NCBI GenBank assembly: GCA_023415595.1
Contig: JAEZJW010000075.1
Span: forward strand, 1 to 46,010
Source of the DNA: Bacillota bacterium
Lineage (GTDB): Bacteria > Bacillota > Clostridia > Lachnospirales > Lachnospiraceae
DNA: 46,010 bases
Reading direction: 5' to 3'
Position numbers and translations under genes: made by a program
The notes under the pieces: generated by a model
What the model was told of the DNA's origin: nothing
The model's input: the letters and a program-made list of their open reading frames with translations, nothing else
Database searches by the model: none
Shown here: positions 15,822-24,551 of the stretch, piece after piece
Layout: the number at the start of each line of letters is the position of its first letter
Numbering within the stretch: the first letter of the stretch is position 1

Positions 15822-16640
15822 ATGGAATGGAGAGAGTTTACAGCCAAAACAGTGGACGAGGCGATAACGAATGCCATGCTCGAGCTTGGTACTACAATTG
15901 AAAAGCTTGAGTACGAAGTGCTAGAAAAAGAAACCTCCGGTTTTTTAGGAATGTTTGGTAAACCGGCTAGAATAAAAGCAAGAATGAAACAGAGTACAGA
16001 AGGTTCTGCTAAGGAGTTTCTTGATAAAGTATTTTCAGCTATGGGTATCAATGCAAATACAGAAGTGATTTATGATCAGGAGAACGCCAATATTGAGATC
16101 AATGTTGAGGGTGACGAAATGGGTGTTCTGATCGGTAAAAGGGGACAAACATTAGATTCACTGCAGTACCTGGTCAGCCTGGTAGTAAATAAGAACAGCG
16201 AAAACTATATTAAAGTAAAACTGGATACGGAAAACTACCGTGCAAGGAGAAAAGAAACACTGGAGAATCTTGCAAAGAATATCGCATTCAAGGTAAAGAG
16301 GACCAGAAAACCGGTTTCCTTAGAGCCGATGAATCCTTATGAAAGAAGAATTATCCATTCTGCCCTGCAGAACGACAAGTTTGTTGAGACCTATTCCGAG
16401 GGAGAAGAACCTTACCGTAAGGTTGTAATCAATATCAAGAAGACCTATAAGGATACCAGACTGAATAACACAAACAGGTATGGTAAGGATCATAAGAAGG
16501 ACTTTAATAATAATAAGAGCTTTCATAAGGATCTTGGCAAGGGCAAGGAATACAGTAAAAATTACAGCAAGGACTATATGAAGGACTATAAGGAATACAA
16601 AGAAAGCAAAGAGAAGAAAGTCCCTGCTGAGAACGCATAA
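15822..16640 (+). CDS. khpB: RNA-binding protein KhpB (Jag/EloR)
   Basis: KhpB (272 residues) pairs with KhpA to bind RNA and affects cell elongation and division in Firmicutes. Three domains are visible: Jag-N (about 1-52, with GFLGMFGKPARI), a KH domain with the GxxG loop IGKRGQ (about 104-109), and an R3H domain (about 135-205) with NPYERRIIH. An unusual tail follows (about 208-272), very rich in Lys, Tyr and Asp, built from loose SKxY/KDY repeats, and probably disordered. The gene begins two bases after yidC and ends the rightward rpmH operon; the hairpins at 16667-16693 and 16739-16781 close it. Confidence 0.93.
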   Translation: MEWREFTAKTVDEAITNAMLELGTTIEKLEYEVLEKETSGFLGMFGKPARIKARMKQSTEGSAKEFLDKVFSAMGINANTEVIYDQENANIEINVEGDEMGVLIGKRGQTLDSLQYLVSLVVNKNSENYIKVKLDTENYRARRKETLENLAKNIAFKVKRTRKPVSLEPMNPYERRIIHSALQNDKFVETYSEGEEPYRKVVINIKKTYKDTRLNNTNRYGKDHKKDFNNNKSFHKDLGKGKEYSKNYSKDYMKDYKEYKESKEKKVPAENA

Positions 16641-16666
16641 TAACGCTTCCCCACCGCCGGGATAGA

Positions 16667-16693
16667 GTGAATTGTTGGAAAAGCACAATTCAC
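16667..16693 (+). other. Hairpin behind khpB
   Basis: GTGAATTGT (16667-16675) and ACAATTCAC (16685-16693) pair perfectly over a 9-nt loop. No T-run follows, so it is more likely a 3'-end stabiliser or pausing element than a terminator. The real terminator lies 46 bp on. Confidence 0.5.
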
Positions 16694-16738
16694 ACTAAAT
16701 CAAAGAAAAAGGTTATTTTAAGTTGGTATGAGATGAGG

Positions 16739-16781
16739 GGTGTCTTAAGGTAGAGCTTATACTTTAAGACACCTTTTTTTT
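16739..16781 (+). terminator. Rho-independent terminator of the rpmH-khpB operon
   Basis: A 14-bp stem (16739-16752 with 16760-16773, one G-U pair) with a 7-nt loop is followed by eight T (16774-16781). It ends the operon. Confidence 0.9.
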
Positions 16782-16799
16782 AGAAGCATGGGAAGTAAT

Positions 16800-16895
16800 G
16801 CTGAAAAAAATATTTCAGCAGGCAAAAAGCACTTGGCGTGCTTTTCGCAAAGCGAATTGACAATTCGCTTTTGGTTAATAAGCTGCCTTCGGCAG
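16800..16895 (+). other. Cluster of four hairpins upstream of mnmE
   Basis: Four back-to-back inverted repeats: 16800-16819 (7-bp arms), 16825-16845 (AAAAGCAC/GTGCTTTT), 16849-16871 (11-bp arms around a single base) and 16883-16895 (CTGCC/GGCAG). The last ends four bases before the GGAGG of mnmE. No open frame is seen. The stretch would be the 5' leader if transcription starts near 16790, but I found no clear promoter. Confidence 0.55.
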
Positions 16896-16908
16896 GATGG
16901 AGGTTTTA

Positions 16909-18285
16909 ATGAACACAGATACGATTGCTGCGATTGCTACCGGAATGAGTAATGCCGGGATCAGTATCATCAGGATAAGTGGGGAGGAAGCTTTCTCAAT
17001 AATAGATCGGATCTATCGGTCCAAGACCGGTACTAAAAAGCTTTCCCAGGAAAAAAGCCATACCCTCCATTACGGATATATTCTCGATGAGGAGCAGACC
17101 ATCGATGAAGTTATGGTCGCCATTATGCGGGCTCCTGCCACCTATACCAGGGAAGATGTAGTTGAGATCGATTGCCATGGAGGTATCGTTGTTACAAGAA
17201 AGATCCTCGAGACAGTTGTAAAGTATGGGGCCAGGATCGCCGAACCCGGGGAATTTACGAAGCGAGCATTCTTAAATGGCAGAATCGATCTCTCCAGAGC
17301 AGAAGCGGTCTGTGATATCATCAATTCAAAGAATGAGCTGGCCCTTAGAAATTCAATAAGCCAGCTTAAGGGAAGGGAATATGATCTGATACGCGATCTG
17401 AGGGAGAGCATCCTTAGGGATATTGCTTATATAGAAGCAGCTTTGGATGACCCGGAGCATATCAGTCTGGTGGGCTTCGGAGAGGAACTGAGGAAGCATC
17501 TGGAGCAGGAGATCCGACAGATTGAGAAGCTTCTTAAGGAATCTAAGAATGGAAAGCTCTTGAAGGAGGGTATTAAGACCGTAATTTTAGGTAAGCCGAA
17601 TGCGGGTAAGTCAAGTCTCATGAACTCCTTGACCGGAGAAGAAAGGGCCATCGTAACGGATATTGCAGGAACAACGAGGGATACACTGGAGGAGACAATC
17701 GAACTTAACGGAATTACTCTGAATATCATTGATACAGCTGGGATCCGCAGGACCTCGGATATCGTAGAGAAAATTGGCGTGGAGAAGGCAGTCAGAACTG
17801 CTGAAGATGCAGACCTGATTATCTATGTACTTGACTCCTCCACTCCCTTGGATGAAAACGATGAGTCCATCCTGAAGATGATTGGAGAGAAAAAAGCCAT
17901 CCTCTTACTAAATAAATCAGATTTGGAGCCAAAGATTACTATGGCAGAGCTTAAGCATCAAACAGATCAGCCGATCATCAGTATGTCACTGAAGGAGAGC
18001 AGGGGGCTGGAGGAGCTTGAGGACAAGGTGAAGGAAATGTTCTTCCAGGGTGAGCTAAACCTTCACGATGAAGTCTATATCACAAATGACAGACACCGGG
18101 AAGCCTTCTTAAGTGCCTTGGAAAGCTTAAAGCTGGTAATCTCAAGTATAGAGGACGGAATGGCAGAGGATTTCTACTCCATTGACCTGATGAGTGCCTA
18201 TGAGACACTGGGAAGAATCATTGGAGAAAATGTCGAAGAGGACCTGGTAAATATGATATTCAAGGAATTCTGTATGGGTAAGTAA
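16909..18285 (+). CDS. mnmE: tRNA-modifying GTPase MnmE
   Basis: MnmE (458 residues) with MnmG adds the carboxymethylaminomethyl group to U34 of certain tRNAs. The N-terminal tetrahydrofolate-binding domain starts MNTDTIAAIATGMSNAGISI. The G domain shows G1 LGKPNAGKSSLMN, G2/G3 TRDTLEE and DTAGIRRT, and G4 LLNKSDLE. The C-terminus ends in FCMGK, the conserved CxGK motif whose Cys is important for the reaction. I chose the ATG at 16909: GGAGG (16899-16903) is six bases before it and lies inside the codons of an earlier ATG at 16897. mnmG follows 111 bp downstream and works with it. Confidence 0.97.
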   Translation: MNTDTIAAIATGMSNAGISIIRISGEEAFSIIDRIYRSKTGTKKLSQEKSHTLHYGYILDEEQTIDEVMVAIMRAPATYTREDVVEIDCHGGIVVTRKILETVVKYGARIAEPGEFTKRAFLNGRIDLSRAEAVCDIINSKNELALRNSISQLKGREYDLIRDLRESILRDIAYIEAALDDPEHISLVGFGEELRKHLEQEIRQIEKLLKESKNGKLLKEGIKTVILGKPNAGKSSLMNSLTGEERAIVTDIAGTTRDTLEETIELNGITLNIIDTAGIRRTSDIVEKIGVEKAVRTAEDADLIIYVLDSSTPLDENDESILKMIGEKKAILLLNKSDLEPKITMAELKHQTDQPIISMSLKESRGLEELEDKVKEMFFQGELNLHDEVYITNDRHREAFLSALESLKLVISSIEDGMAEDFYSIDLMSAYETLGRIIGENVEEDLVNMIFKEFCMGK

Positions 18286-18396
18286 ATAATAGTTGGCAGG
18301 AGGATAAATACCCGAAGCCTTAATCAGATATATGTTTTCGCTGAAACCGAAATGGGTGTCCATCTTAGGTTGACAGCTTAGAAGGGGAAAGATAAC

Positions 18397-20313
18397 ATGT
18401 CTTTAATTTATGAGAGCTATGATGTTGTGGTTGTCGGTGCAGGACATGCCGGCTGTGAAGCAGCACTGGCTTGTGCAAGATTATCACTTAATACAATCAT
18501 GTTTACTGTCAGCGTGGACAGTATCGCACTGATGCCGTGTAATCCTAATATCGGGGGGACCTCCAAGGGTCATCTGGTCAGGGAAATAGATGCCTTAGGC
18601 GGTGAAATGGGAAAGAATATCGATAAGACCTATATTCAGTCTAAGATGTTAAATCTGTCCAAGGGTCCGGCAGTTCATTCCCTGCGTGCCCAGGCTGATA
18701 AACAGGATTACTCCAGAACCATGCGGCATGTACTGGAAAATACAGAGAATCTGACAATTAAGCAAGCTGAGGTAACAGAAATTCTAGCTGAGAATGGTAA
18801 AGTAACAGGTGTTAAAACGTATTCCGGTGCGATTTTTCCCTGTAAGGCAGTCGTACTCTGCACAGGAACTTATCTGAATGCCAGATGCATCTACGGAGAT
18901 GTGGTAAATCACACAGGACCGAACGGGCTGATGGCTGCAACCCACCTGACCGATTCGCTTACAGCAATGGGAATAGAGATGTATCGTTTTAAGACAGGAA
19001 CACCGGCTAGAATTGATAAACGTTCGATTGATTTCTCCAAAATGGAAGAACAAAAGGGGGATGAAAGATTAGTTCCCTTCTCCTTTACAAATAAGCCCGA
19101 AGATTTGCATAAGGACCAGGTATCCTGCTGGCTTACGTATACCACCGAACAAACCCATGAAATCATCAGGGAGAATATTGGACGCTCGCCCTTATATTGC
19201 GGAGATATCAAGGGAACAGGGCCCAGATATTGCCCTTCCATAGAAGACAAAGTCATGAAGTTTGCAGATAAGGACCGGCATCAGGTATTTATAGAGCCGG
19301 AGGGAAATTATACGAATGAGATGTATATAGCAGGTATGTCCAGCTCCCTTCCGGAGGATGTTCAGGTACGGATGTACCGCTCCGTACCTGGACTTGAGAA
19401 TGCACAGATCGTCAGGAATGCCTATGCGATTGAGTATGATTGCATCAACCCCATGCAGCTGAAAGCGTCATTGGAATTTAAGAATGTAGAGGGGTTGTTC
19501 AGCGGCGGTCAGTTTAACGGAAGCTCCGGTTATGAGGAAGCAGCTGCACAGGGACTGATAGCCGGAATTAATGCAGCGAGGAAGCTAAAGGGACGGGATC
19601 CTCTAATTCTGGATCGGTCAGAAGCATATATCGGCGTACTGATTGATGACCTGGTATCAAAAGAAACCCATGAGCCATACCGGATGATGACCTCCAGAGC
19701 GGAGTACCGTTTACTTCTGCGGCAGGATAATGCCGACCTGAGATTAACCCGAAAGGGCTATGAGATTGGATTGGTGGAGGAAGACCGTTATCTGAAATTA
19801 CTTCAGAAGGAGGAGCTGATTGCCGTAGAAACGAAACGGCTGGAGGCTGCGGCCATCGGTGCCAGAAAGGATGTTCAGGAATTTCTGGAGAGAAACAACA
19901 GCGCTGTATTAACCACCGCAACGACATTGGAAGAGTTACTCCGAAGACCGGAGCTTACCTATGAGCTGCTGGCACCGCTGGATCAGGATCGGCCGGAGCT
20001 CCCTCAGGATGTAATTGAACAGATTGAAATAAATATTAAATATGACGGATATATCAGCAGACAGCTGAAGCAGGTGGAGCAGTTCAAGAAGCTGGAGAAC
20101 AAAAGAATACCGGAAGAGCTGGATTACAACGAGGTCCACAGCCTGCGTATAGAGGCAAAGCAAAAGCTGTCCAAGTTCCGGCCTGCATCCATCGGGCAAG
20201 CTTCCAGAATATCCGGAGTATCACCCGCAGACATCTCAGTGCTGATGGTATATCTGATGCAGTACAACCAGAGGGCCGGACAAAAAGGGAAAGAAGAATT
20301 GAATAACTCATAG
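18397..20313 (+). CDS. mnmG: tRNA uridine-5-carboxymethylaminomethyl enzyme MnmG (GidA)
   Basis: MnmG (638 residues) is the FAD- and NADH-using partner of MnmE in U34 modification. The Rossmann fold signature VVVVGAGHAGCEAALACARL (about 9-28) binds FAD. Other family blocks are CNPNIGGTSKGHLVREIDALGG with its conserved Cys, YRFKTGTPARID, and GLFSGGQFNGSSGYEEAAAQG, which contains the second FAD-binding segment. The C-terminal helical domain (about 550-625, with EARLL-like IEAKQKLSKFRPASIGQASRI) binds MnmE and tRNA. Length is normal for the long form. The order mnmE-mnmG-rsmG is the standard origin-proximal cluster. Confidence 0.97.
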   Translation: MSLIYESYDVVVVGAGHAGCEAALACARLSLNTIMFTVSVDSIALMPCNPNIGGTSKGHLVREIDALGGEMGKNIDKTYIQSKMLNLSKGPAVHSLRAQADKQDYSRTMRHVLENTENLTIKQAEVTEILAENGKVTGVKTYSGAIFPCKAVVLCTGTYLNARCIYGDVVNHTGPNGLMAATHLTDSLTAMGIEMYRFKTGTPARIDKRSIDFSKMEEQKGDERLVPFSFTNKPEDLHKDQVSCWLTYTTEQTHEIIRENIGRSPLYCGDIKGTGPRYCPSIEDKVMKFADKDRHQVFIEPEGNYTNEMYIAGMSSSLPEDVQVRMYRSVPGLENAQIVRNAYAIEYDCINPMQLKASLEFKNVEGLFSGGQFNGSSGYEEAAAQGLIAGINAARKLKGRDPLILDRSEAYIGVLIDDLVSKETHEPYRMMTSRAEYRLLLRQDNADLRLTRKGYEIGLVEEDRYLKLLQKEELIAVETKRLEAAAIGARKDVQEFLERNNSAVLTTATTLEELLRRPELTYELLAPLDQDRPELPQDVIEQIEINIKYDGYISRQLKQVEQFKKLENKRIPEELDYNEVHSLRIEAKQKLSKFRPASIGQASRISGVSPADISVLMVYLMQYNQRAGQKGKEELNNS

Positions 20314-20388
20314 AAGATAAGCCTTCGGGAGTAAGCGAAAGTAAATCGCAGTAGGAACAGGACATCATCAGAGAAAGGAAACGAAACT

Positions 20389-21120
20389 ATGGAGGATGTA
20401 AGTATTCAAGGAATGAATCGCTTCAAAGAGGGATTAGCGGATCTTCACATCCGTCTGGAGGAAGAACAGCTGCAACAGTTTCTTCGCTATTATGAGCTAC
20501 TCGTGGAATGGAACAAGGTAATGAACCTCACGGCGATAACGGATTTCGAGGATGTAGTAACAAAGCATTTTCTTGATAGCCTATCCCTCGTAAAGGTTAC
20601 TACCCTGGGCTCAGAGAGACTTCTTGATATGGGAACCGGTGCGGGCTTTCCGGGAATTCCATTAAAAATAGCTTTTCCAGGATTAAAGGTCGTACTCATC
20701 GATTCTCTGAAGAAAAGAATTCTCTTTTTGGAGGAAGTGATCCAGGCTCTGGGTTTAACAAATATTACTGCATTACATGGAAGAGCGGAGGATTACGGAA
20801 GAGAGAAAGGCTATCGGGAAAGCTTTGATTTCTGTGTTTCCAGAGCGGTAGCAAAGCTGTCAGTTCTCTCGGAGTACTGTTTACCCTATGTAAAACAGGG
20901 AGGATATTTCATCCCTTATAAATCCGGACTGATACAGGAGGAGAGGAAGGAAGCTGCCGGGGCGATTAGTATCTTAGGTGCTGAGATAGAGCGGACGGAA
21001 GAATTCCGATTACCTGGGACTGACATTGATCGAACTCTTATCCTAATTCATAAAAAGAAAGGTACACCTTTAAAGTATCCAAGAAGTGCCGGAAAACCTT
21101 TAAAAGAGCCGTTACAGTAA
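20389..21120 (+). CDS. rsmG: 16S rRNA (guanine-N7) methyltransferase RsmG (GidB)
   Basis: RsmG (243 residues) methylates N7 of the conserved G near position 527 of 16S rRNA, near the decoding centre. The SAM-binding motif is LLDMGTGAGFPGIPLKIAFP (about 83-102), followed by the acidic loop VVLIDSLKKRILFLEEV. VTKHFLDSL upstream and the SRAVAKL block are family features. The protein has an extra, basic, Pro-rich tail (about 225-243). It follows mnmG by 75 bp on the same strand. Loss of this enzyme in other bacteria gives low-level streptomycin resistance. Confidence 0.96.
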   Translation: MEDVSIQGMNRFKEGLADLHIRLEEEQLQQFLRYYELLVEWNKVMNLTAITDFEDVVTKHFLDSLSLVKVTTLGSERLLDMGTGAGFPGIPLKIAFPGLKVVLIDSLKKRILFLEEVIQALGLTNITALHGRAEDYGREKGYRESFDFCVSRAVAKLSVLSEYCLPYVKQGGYFIPYKSGLIQEERKEAAGAISILGAEIERTEEFRLPGTDIDRTLILIHKKKGTPLKYPRSAGKPLKEPLQ

Positions 21121-21155
21121 GATAGGAATATTGAACTTTGGATAAGGAGAGAACC

Positions 21156-21611
21156 ATGATTCAAGGAAGATTTGTATCAGAGGACAGGGAACGGAGAATA
21201 GCGGAGGATATCTTCTGCAAGGCATCTTTACATCCGTATCTTCAGGAAACCTGTATGGAGAGGAAGGACTCCTTGATTCAGGCACTTGTATATGAGGGTG
21301 CAGAGGATAGTTGCCCTGCAGCAGCCGGCTGTATGTCAATGAAACAAGAGGAGGCCAGAATCCTAAGCGTGGCTGTATTACCCGAATATCGAGGGAAAGC
21401 TTACGGTGAATTTGTTATTCGAATGCTGATTGATAAGGCGAAAACCAATGGGATAAAGAGAGTAACATTAAGCTGCCAAAATGAAATGTCCGGATATTTT
21501 CAAAAACTTGGTTTTAGAGAAGACGAGAAAAGTGAGAATCGAGACCGAATAGTATGTATAAACATGACATATGAGGTAATTGATGGAAAATGTTGCAGTA
21601 AATCAATATAA
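21156..21611 (+). CDS. GNAT-family N-acetyltransferase
   Basis: This 151-residue protein has a GNAT core: AVLPEYRGKAYGEFVIRMLI (about 82-101) contains the acetyl-CoA motif A with RGKAYG, and GIKRVTLSCQNEMSGYFQKLGF is motif B with the usual KLGF turn. The substrate is unknown. The first third is variable, with ERKDSLIQALVYEG. I selected ATG 21156 because AAGGAG precedes it at the right distance; an in-frame TTG at 21138 lies before that site. The gene sits 35 bp after rsmG and could be part of the same transcript. Confidence 0.8.
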   Translation: MIQGRFVSEDRERRIAEDIFCKASLHPYLQETCMERKDSLIQALVYEGAEDSCPAAAGCMSMKQEEARILSVAVLPEYRGKAYGEFVIRMLIDKAKTNGIKRVTLSCQNEMSGYFQKLGFREDEKSENRDRIVCINMTYEVIDGKCCSKSI

Positions 21612-21765
21612 TGTATAAGAAATTACAATATAATGTAAAAAAATACTTTTAAAATGATAAGAACTGTTATATGATATAAGCAGGAAACGTTTTAGCAATA
21701 ATAACCTTTACGAAGTATTGGATGTAAATGAGTGTATAAATATAGAGAACAAGGACGGAGTCAGT

Positions 21766-22803
21766 TTGGTTAAGGATGTAGATTTATACAGAACGGAAGA
21801 GATGGTCAAATTCCTACAGGAACTTGCCATAGAGTTTAAGAATAGGGAAGAAGAAATTCTCAATCAGAAAAAAATCGTAATGGAAAAATTATCTGAATGG
21901 GAAGATAAACTATCCTTAGCAAATCAGTACTATGCTGATAAATCAAATCTTTTTACACCAAACAATAAATTCTATGATGTGGATGAGATAAGTGCATGCA
22001 TCCATCAGGAGCGGTGCAAACTGGAGCAGTTATTGAAGGAAGAGAATATGCTTCAGGCTAATGTCAACCGTTTGAATGCCGCCGGTGCAATGATTGAAAA
22101 GAGCAGCAAGTATCATAATGATTTGGGATTGAGTGTATTGGAAAGCCAGGAAAAGGATAGACAGAGAATCGCCAGGGATCTTCATGATTCTACTGTGCAG
22201 AATCTTACCGGTCTGGTCCATAAAATTGAATTATGTTCAAGACTAGTTGAAATGGATCCTCCTAGAGCAAAGCTTGAGCTGACAGTACTGGCAAATAATG
22301 TAAAAATGGTAATTAATGAAATGCGGGAAATTATTTATAACCTTAAGCCAATGTCATTGGATGATCTTGGTCTGGCGGTTACCATCGAAAGATATGCAAA
22401 ACAGCTGATGACCAGCCATGATATTAAAGTATATGTGAAGAATAATCGAGAAATTGAAAATATCCTGCCAGTAGTTAAGTTATCTTTATTCCGGGTTGTG
22501 CAGGAGGCTTGCCATAATGTAATTAAGCATGCGAAGGCAAGCAGAATAGATATCAATATTATTTATGATATAGATAACATCATAGTATCTATTAAGGATG
22601 ACGGTATTGGATTCAACTCAGATAAACAGATGGAAATGATTCCAGAGTGTAATTCAGGATACGGCTTATCCATCATGAAAGAAAGAGTATACTTATTATC
22701 AGGGACAGTGAAGATACATTCAGAGATTAATAAGGGTACCAATATTACGATTAGTGTACCTTTAACAAAGTGCAAGGGGGAAAATGATGAGCAGACCGAT
22801 TAA
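21766..22803 (+). CDS. Soluble DegS-like sensor histidine kinase
   Basis: This protein of about 345 residues has no membrane segment. A long N-terminal coiled coil (about 10-120) is followed by a HisKA_3 dimerisation/phosphoacceptor domain with EKDRQRIARDLHDSTVQN, the phosphorylated residue being H140. The HATPase domain shows the N box QEACHNVIKHAKAS, the D/G box KDDGIGFNSD and GYGLSIMKERV. This layout matches B. subtilis DegS, a cytoplasmic kinase for a LuxR-type regulator. The start is uncertain: TTG 21766 has GGAG five bases upstream, whereas an earlier TTG at 21718 lacks a clear ribosome site. It overlaps its partner regulator by 17 bp. The signal sensed is unknown. Confidence 0.85.
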   Translation: MVKDVDLYRTEEMVKFLQELAIEFKNREEEILNQKKIVMEKLSEWEDKLSLANQYYADKSNLFTPNNKFYDVDEISACIHQERCKLEQLLKEENMLQANVNRLNAAGAMIEKSSKYHNDLGLSVLESQEKDRQRIARDLHDSTVQNLTGLVHKIELCSRLVEMDPPRAKLELTVLANNVKMVINEMREIIYNLKPMSLDDLGLAVTIERYAKQLMTSHDIKVYVKNNREIENILPVVKLSLFRVVQEACHNVIKHAKASRIDINIIYDIDNIIVSIKDDGIGFNSDKQMEMIPECNSGYGLSIMKERVYLLSGTVKIHSEINKGTNITISVPLTKCKGENDEQTD

Positions 22804-23440
22804 TATCATTATAGCGGATGATCATTCTATGGTCAGAGAAGGAATAAAGCAAATTCTAGAGTTGGACGGAGACATTGTAGTAAACGGGGAAGCCGGTGAT
22901 GGTAAGCAATGCATAGAATTGCTCGATAAGGTATCAACCGATGTTTTATTATTGGATATAAACATGCCAAATATGAATGGGTTAAAGGTTCTTCAACATC
23001 TGCGGGAAAAGAAGAAGAATATCAAAGTGTTAATTCTAACTATTCACAATGAAGTTGAGTATTTGGTCAGAGCTGTTGAGATAGGAGTAGACGGTTATGT
23101 CTTAAAGGATTCCGATTCCTCTGTACTAAAAAAAGCGATTTTTTGCCTCCATCGTGGAGATACCTTTATACAACCGGAGCTCACTCCTATGCTTAAAGAA
23201 CGAATGGAAGAGAAGAATGCGTTCTCCAGTAGCTTCGATGATGATCTTACCAGAAGAGAAATTGAAGTATTGAAGCTTTTAGCAGAAGGGTTGTTCAATA
23301 AAGAAATTGCATATACCCTGGATATCAGTGAGAAAACGGTTAAGAACCATGTTTCTAATATATTTAAAAAGATTAATGTATCGGACAGAACACAAGCAGC
23401 TGTCTATGCAATCAAGAATAATTTCGTTGATATTTTCTAA
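22787..23440 (+). CDS. DegU-like LuxR-family response regulator
   Basis: A 217-residue regulator with a CheY-like receiver and a LuxR/NarL helix-turn-helix. The phosphoacceptor is D57 in VLLLDINMPNMNG; the acidic pair is ADDHS at about 10-14 and the switch residues include T in LTIHN and K in YVLKDSD. The output domain LTRREIEVLKLLAEGLFNKE, with KTVKNHVSNIFKKI as recognition helix, binds DNA as a dimer. The ATG at 22787 has GGGGG about six bases before it; the ATG just upstream (22784) is too close. It overlaps the kinase gene and thus forms a two-gene unit, ended by the parS-bearing hairpin at 23456-23487. Targets are unknown. Confidence 0.9.
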   Translation: MSRPINIIIADDHSMVREGIKQILELDGDIVVNGEAGDGKQCIELLDKVSTDVLLLDINMPNMNGLKVLQHLREKKKNIKVLILTIHNEVEYLVRAVEIGVDGYVLKDSDSSVLKKAIFCLHRGDTFIQPELTPMLKERMEEKNAFSSSFDDDLTRREIEVLKLLAEGLFNKEIAYTLDISEKTVKNHVSNIFKKINVSDRTQAAVYAIKNNFVDIF

Positions 23441-23455
23441 TTCATATTCTTATAT

Positions 23456-23487
23456 AAGGAATGTTTCACGTGAAACATTCCTTTTTT
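23456..23487 (+). terminator. Terminator hairpin containing parS-1
   Basis: A perfect 28-nt palindrome (23456-23483) runs into six T (23482-23487), 16 bp after the response regulator stop. The centre of the palindrome is a parS site, so the same DNA looks like both an intrinsic terminator and a ParB-binding centromere. Confidence 0.75.
23462..23477. promoter_or_regulatory. parS-1, ParB-binding site
   Basis: TGTTTCACGTGAAACA, matching the B. subtilis parS consensus at all 16 positions. It is 231 bp upstream of parA. Confidence 0.95.
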
Positions 23488-23558
23488 GTTGCCGTGTGAC
23501 CAGCGAAGCTGGACCACACTTGCTATACCATTCATTGCTTCATATTACTTATCTATAA

Positions 23559-23574
23559 TGTTTCACGTGAAACA
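23559..23574. promoter_or_regulatory. parS-2, ParB-binding site
   Basis: A second exact copy of the 16-bp parS, 97 bp from the first and 135 bp before parA. It is extended to a 20-bp perfect palindrome. Between the two copies a small hairpin CCAGC-GAA-GCTGG (about 23500-23512) is visible. The remaining 134 bp to parA are AT-rich, with TTATAAT at about 23641 as a possible -10. Confidence 0.95.
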
Positions 23575-23708
23575 TTTATAGAAATAAGATAAATCTTAAT
23601 TTTTCATTTACTTTATGATAGCTATCTATATTAATTAATGTTATAATGTGATTTGTGTAAGATGGTTTGTAAATAACACAGGATAAGGAATCGGGGAGGG
23701 CAGTAAAT

Positions 23709-24530
23709 ATGGCAAGAGTGATAGCGATTGCAAACCAGAAAGGCGGAGTCGGTAAGACAACTACAGCAATAAACTTATCGGCCTGCTTAGCAGAGAAGAA
23801 CAGGAAGGTACTCACAATAGACATCGATCCGCAGGGCAATACCTCCAGTGGATTAGGGATTGATAAGAATAAATTAAAGAATACAATTTATCAAATGATT
23901 ATTGGTGATTGTACTTTTGAGGATTGCAGGATCGCAAGCGATATCATAAAGAACCTGGATATTCTGCCATCAAACGTAAATCTAGCAGGTGCTGAAATTG
24001 AGCTGATTGGACTTGAGGGCAGAGAGTACATACTGAAAAAGCATATCGATCAAATAAGAGACGAGTACGATTTTATAATTATTGATTGTCCTCCGTCACT
24101 AAATACACTTACCGTCAATGCGATGACAACAGCTGACACTGTTCTGGTTCCTATACAATGTGAATTCTATGCGCTGGAGGGATTAACTCAGTTGATTCAT
24201 ACGATCAATCTCGTAAAGCAAAGGCTCAATCCCGCCTTGGAGATGGAAGGTGTCGTTTTTACTATGTTTGATGCTCGTACCAATCTGTCACTTCAGGTAG
24301 TGGAAAATGTGAAAGCAAACTTAAAGCAAAATATATATAAGACCATCATTCCCAGAAATGTAAGATTAGCGGAAGCACCCAGCCATGGGTTGCCAATTAA
24401 CCTCTATGATCCGAAATCTGCCGGAGCTGATGGATATCGGCAGCTTGCAATGGAAGTGATTGAAAAAGATGAAGCCGAAATGTATGCCAAGAATGAAATC
24501 GGTGAACTGAAATACCGCAGACAAAAATAG
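23709..24530 (+). CDS. parA: Chromosome partitioning ATPase ParA (Soj)
   Basis: ParA (273 residues) is a Walker-type ATPase that forms DNA-bound dimers and moves ParB-parS complexes; Soj also modulates DnaA. The deviant Walker A NQKGGVGKTTTAINLSA (9-25) carries both signature lysines. Motif A' DIDPQGNTSSGLG and Walker B DFIIIDCPPSLN follow. The C-terminal part VFTMFDARTNLSLQVVENV and IPRNVRLAEAPSHG is typical of chromosomal ParA. The ATG is preceded by GGGGAGG at about ten bases. Two parS sites lie in the upstream gap and parB begins 21 bp after it. Confidence 0.97.
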   Translation: MARVIAIANQKGGVGKTTTAINLSACLAEKNRKVLTIDIDPQGNTSSGLGIDKNKLKNTIYQMIIGDCTFEDCRIASDIIKNLDILPSNVNLAGAEIELIGLEGREYILKKHIDQIRDEYDFIIIDCPPSLNTLTVNAMTTADTVLVPIQCEFYALEGLTQLIHTINLVKQRLNPALEMEGVVFTMFDARTNLSLQVVENVKANLKQNIYKTIIPRNVRLAEAPSHGLPINLYDPKSAGADGYRQLAMEVIEKDEAEMYAKNEIGELKYRRQK

Positions 24531-24551
24531 AGTCTTAAAGGAGGAAATAAT

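Noticed and set aside
14016..21120. Long antisense frames opposite mnmE, mnmG, yidC and gyrA
   Set aside because: They mirror strongly conserved genes, lack ribosome sites and have no recognisable domains, so they are shadows.
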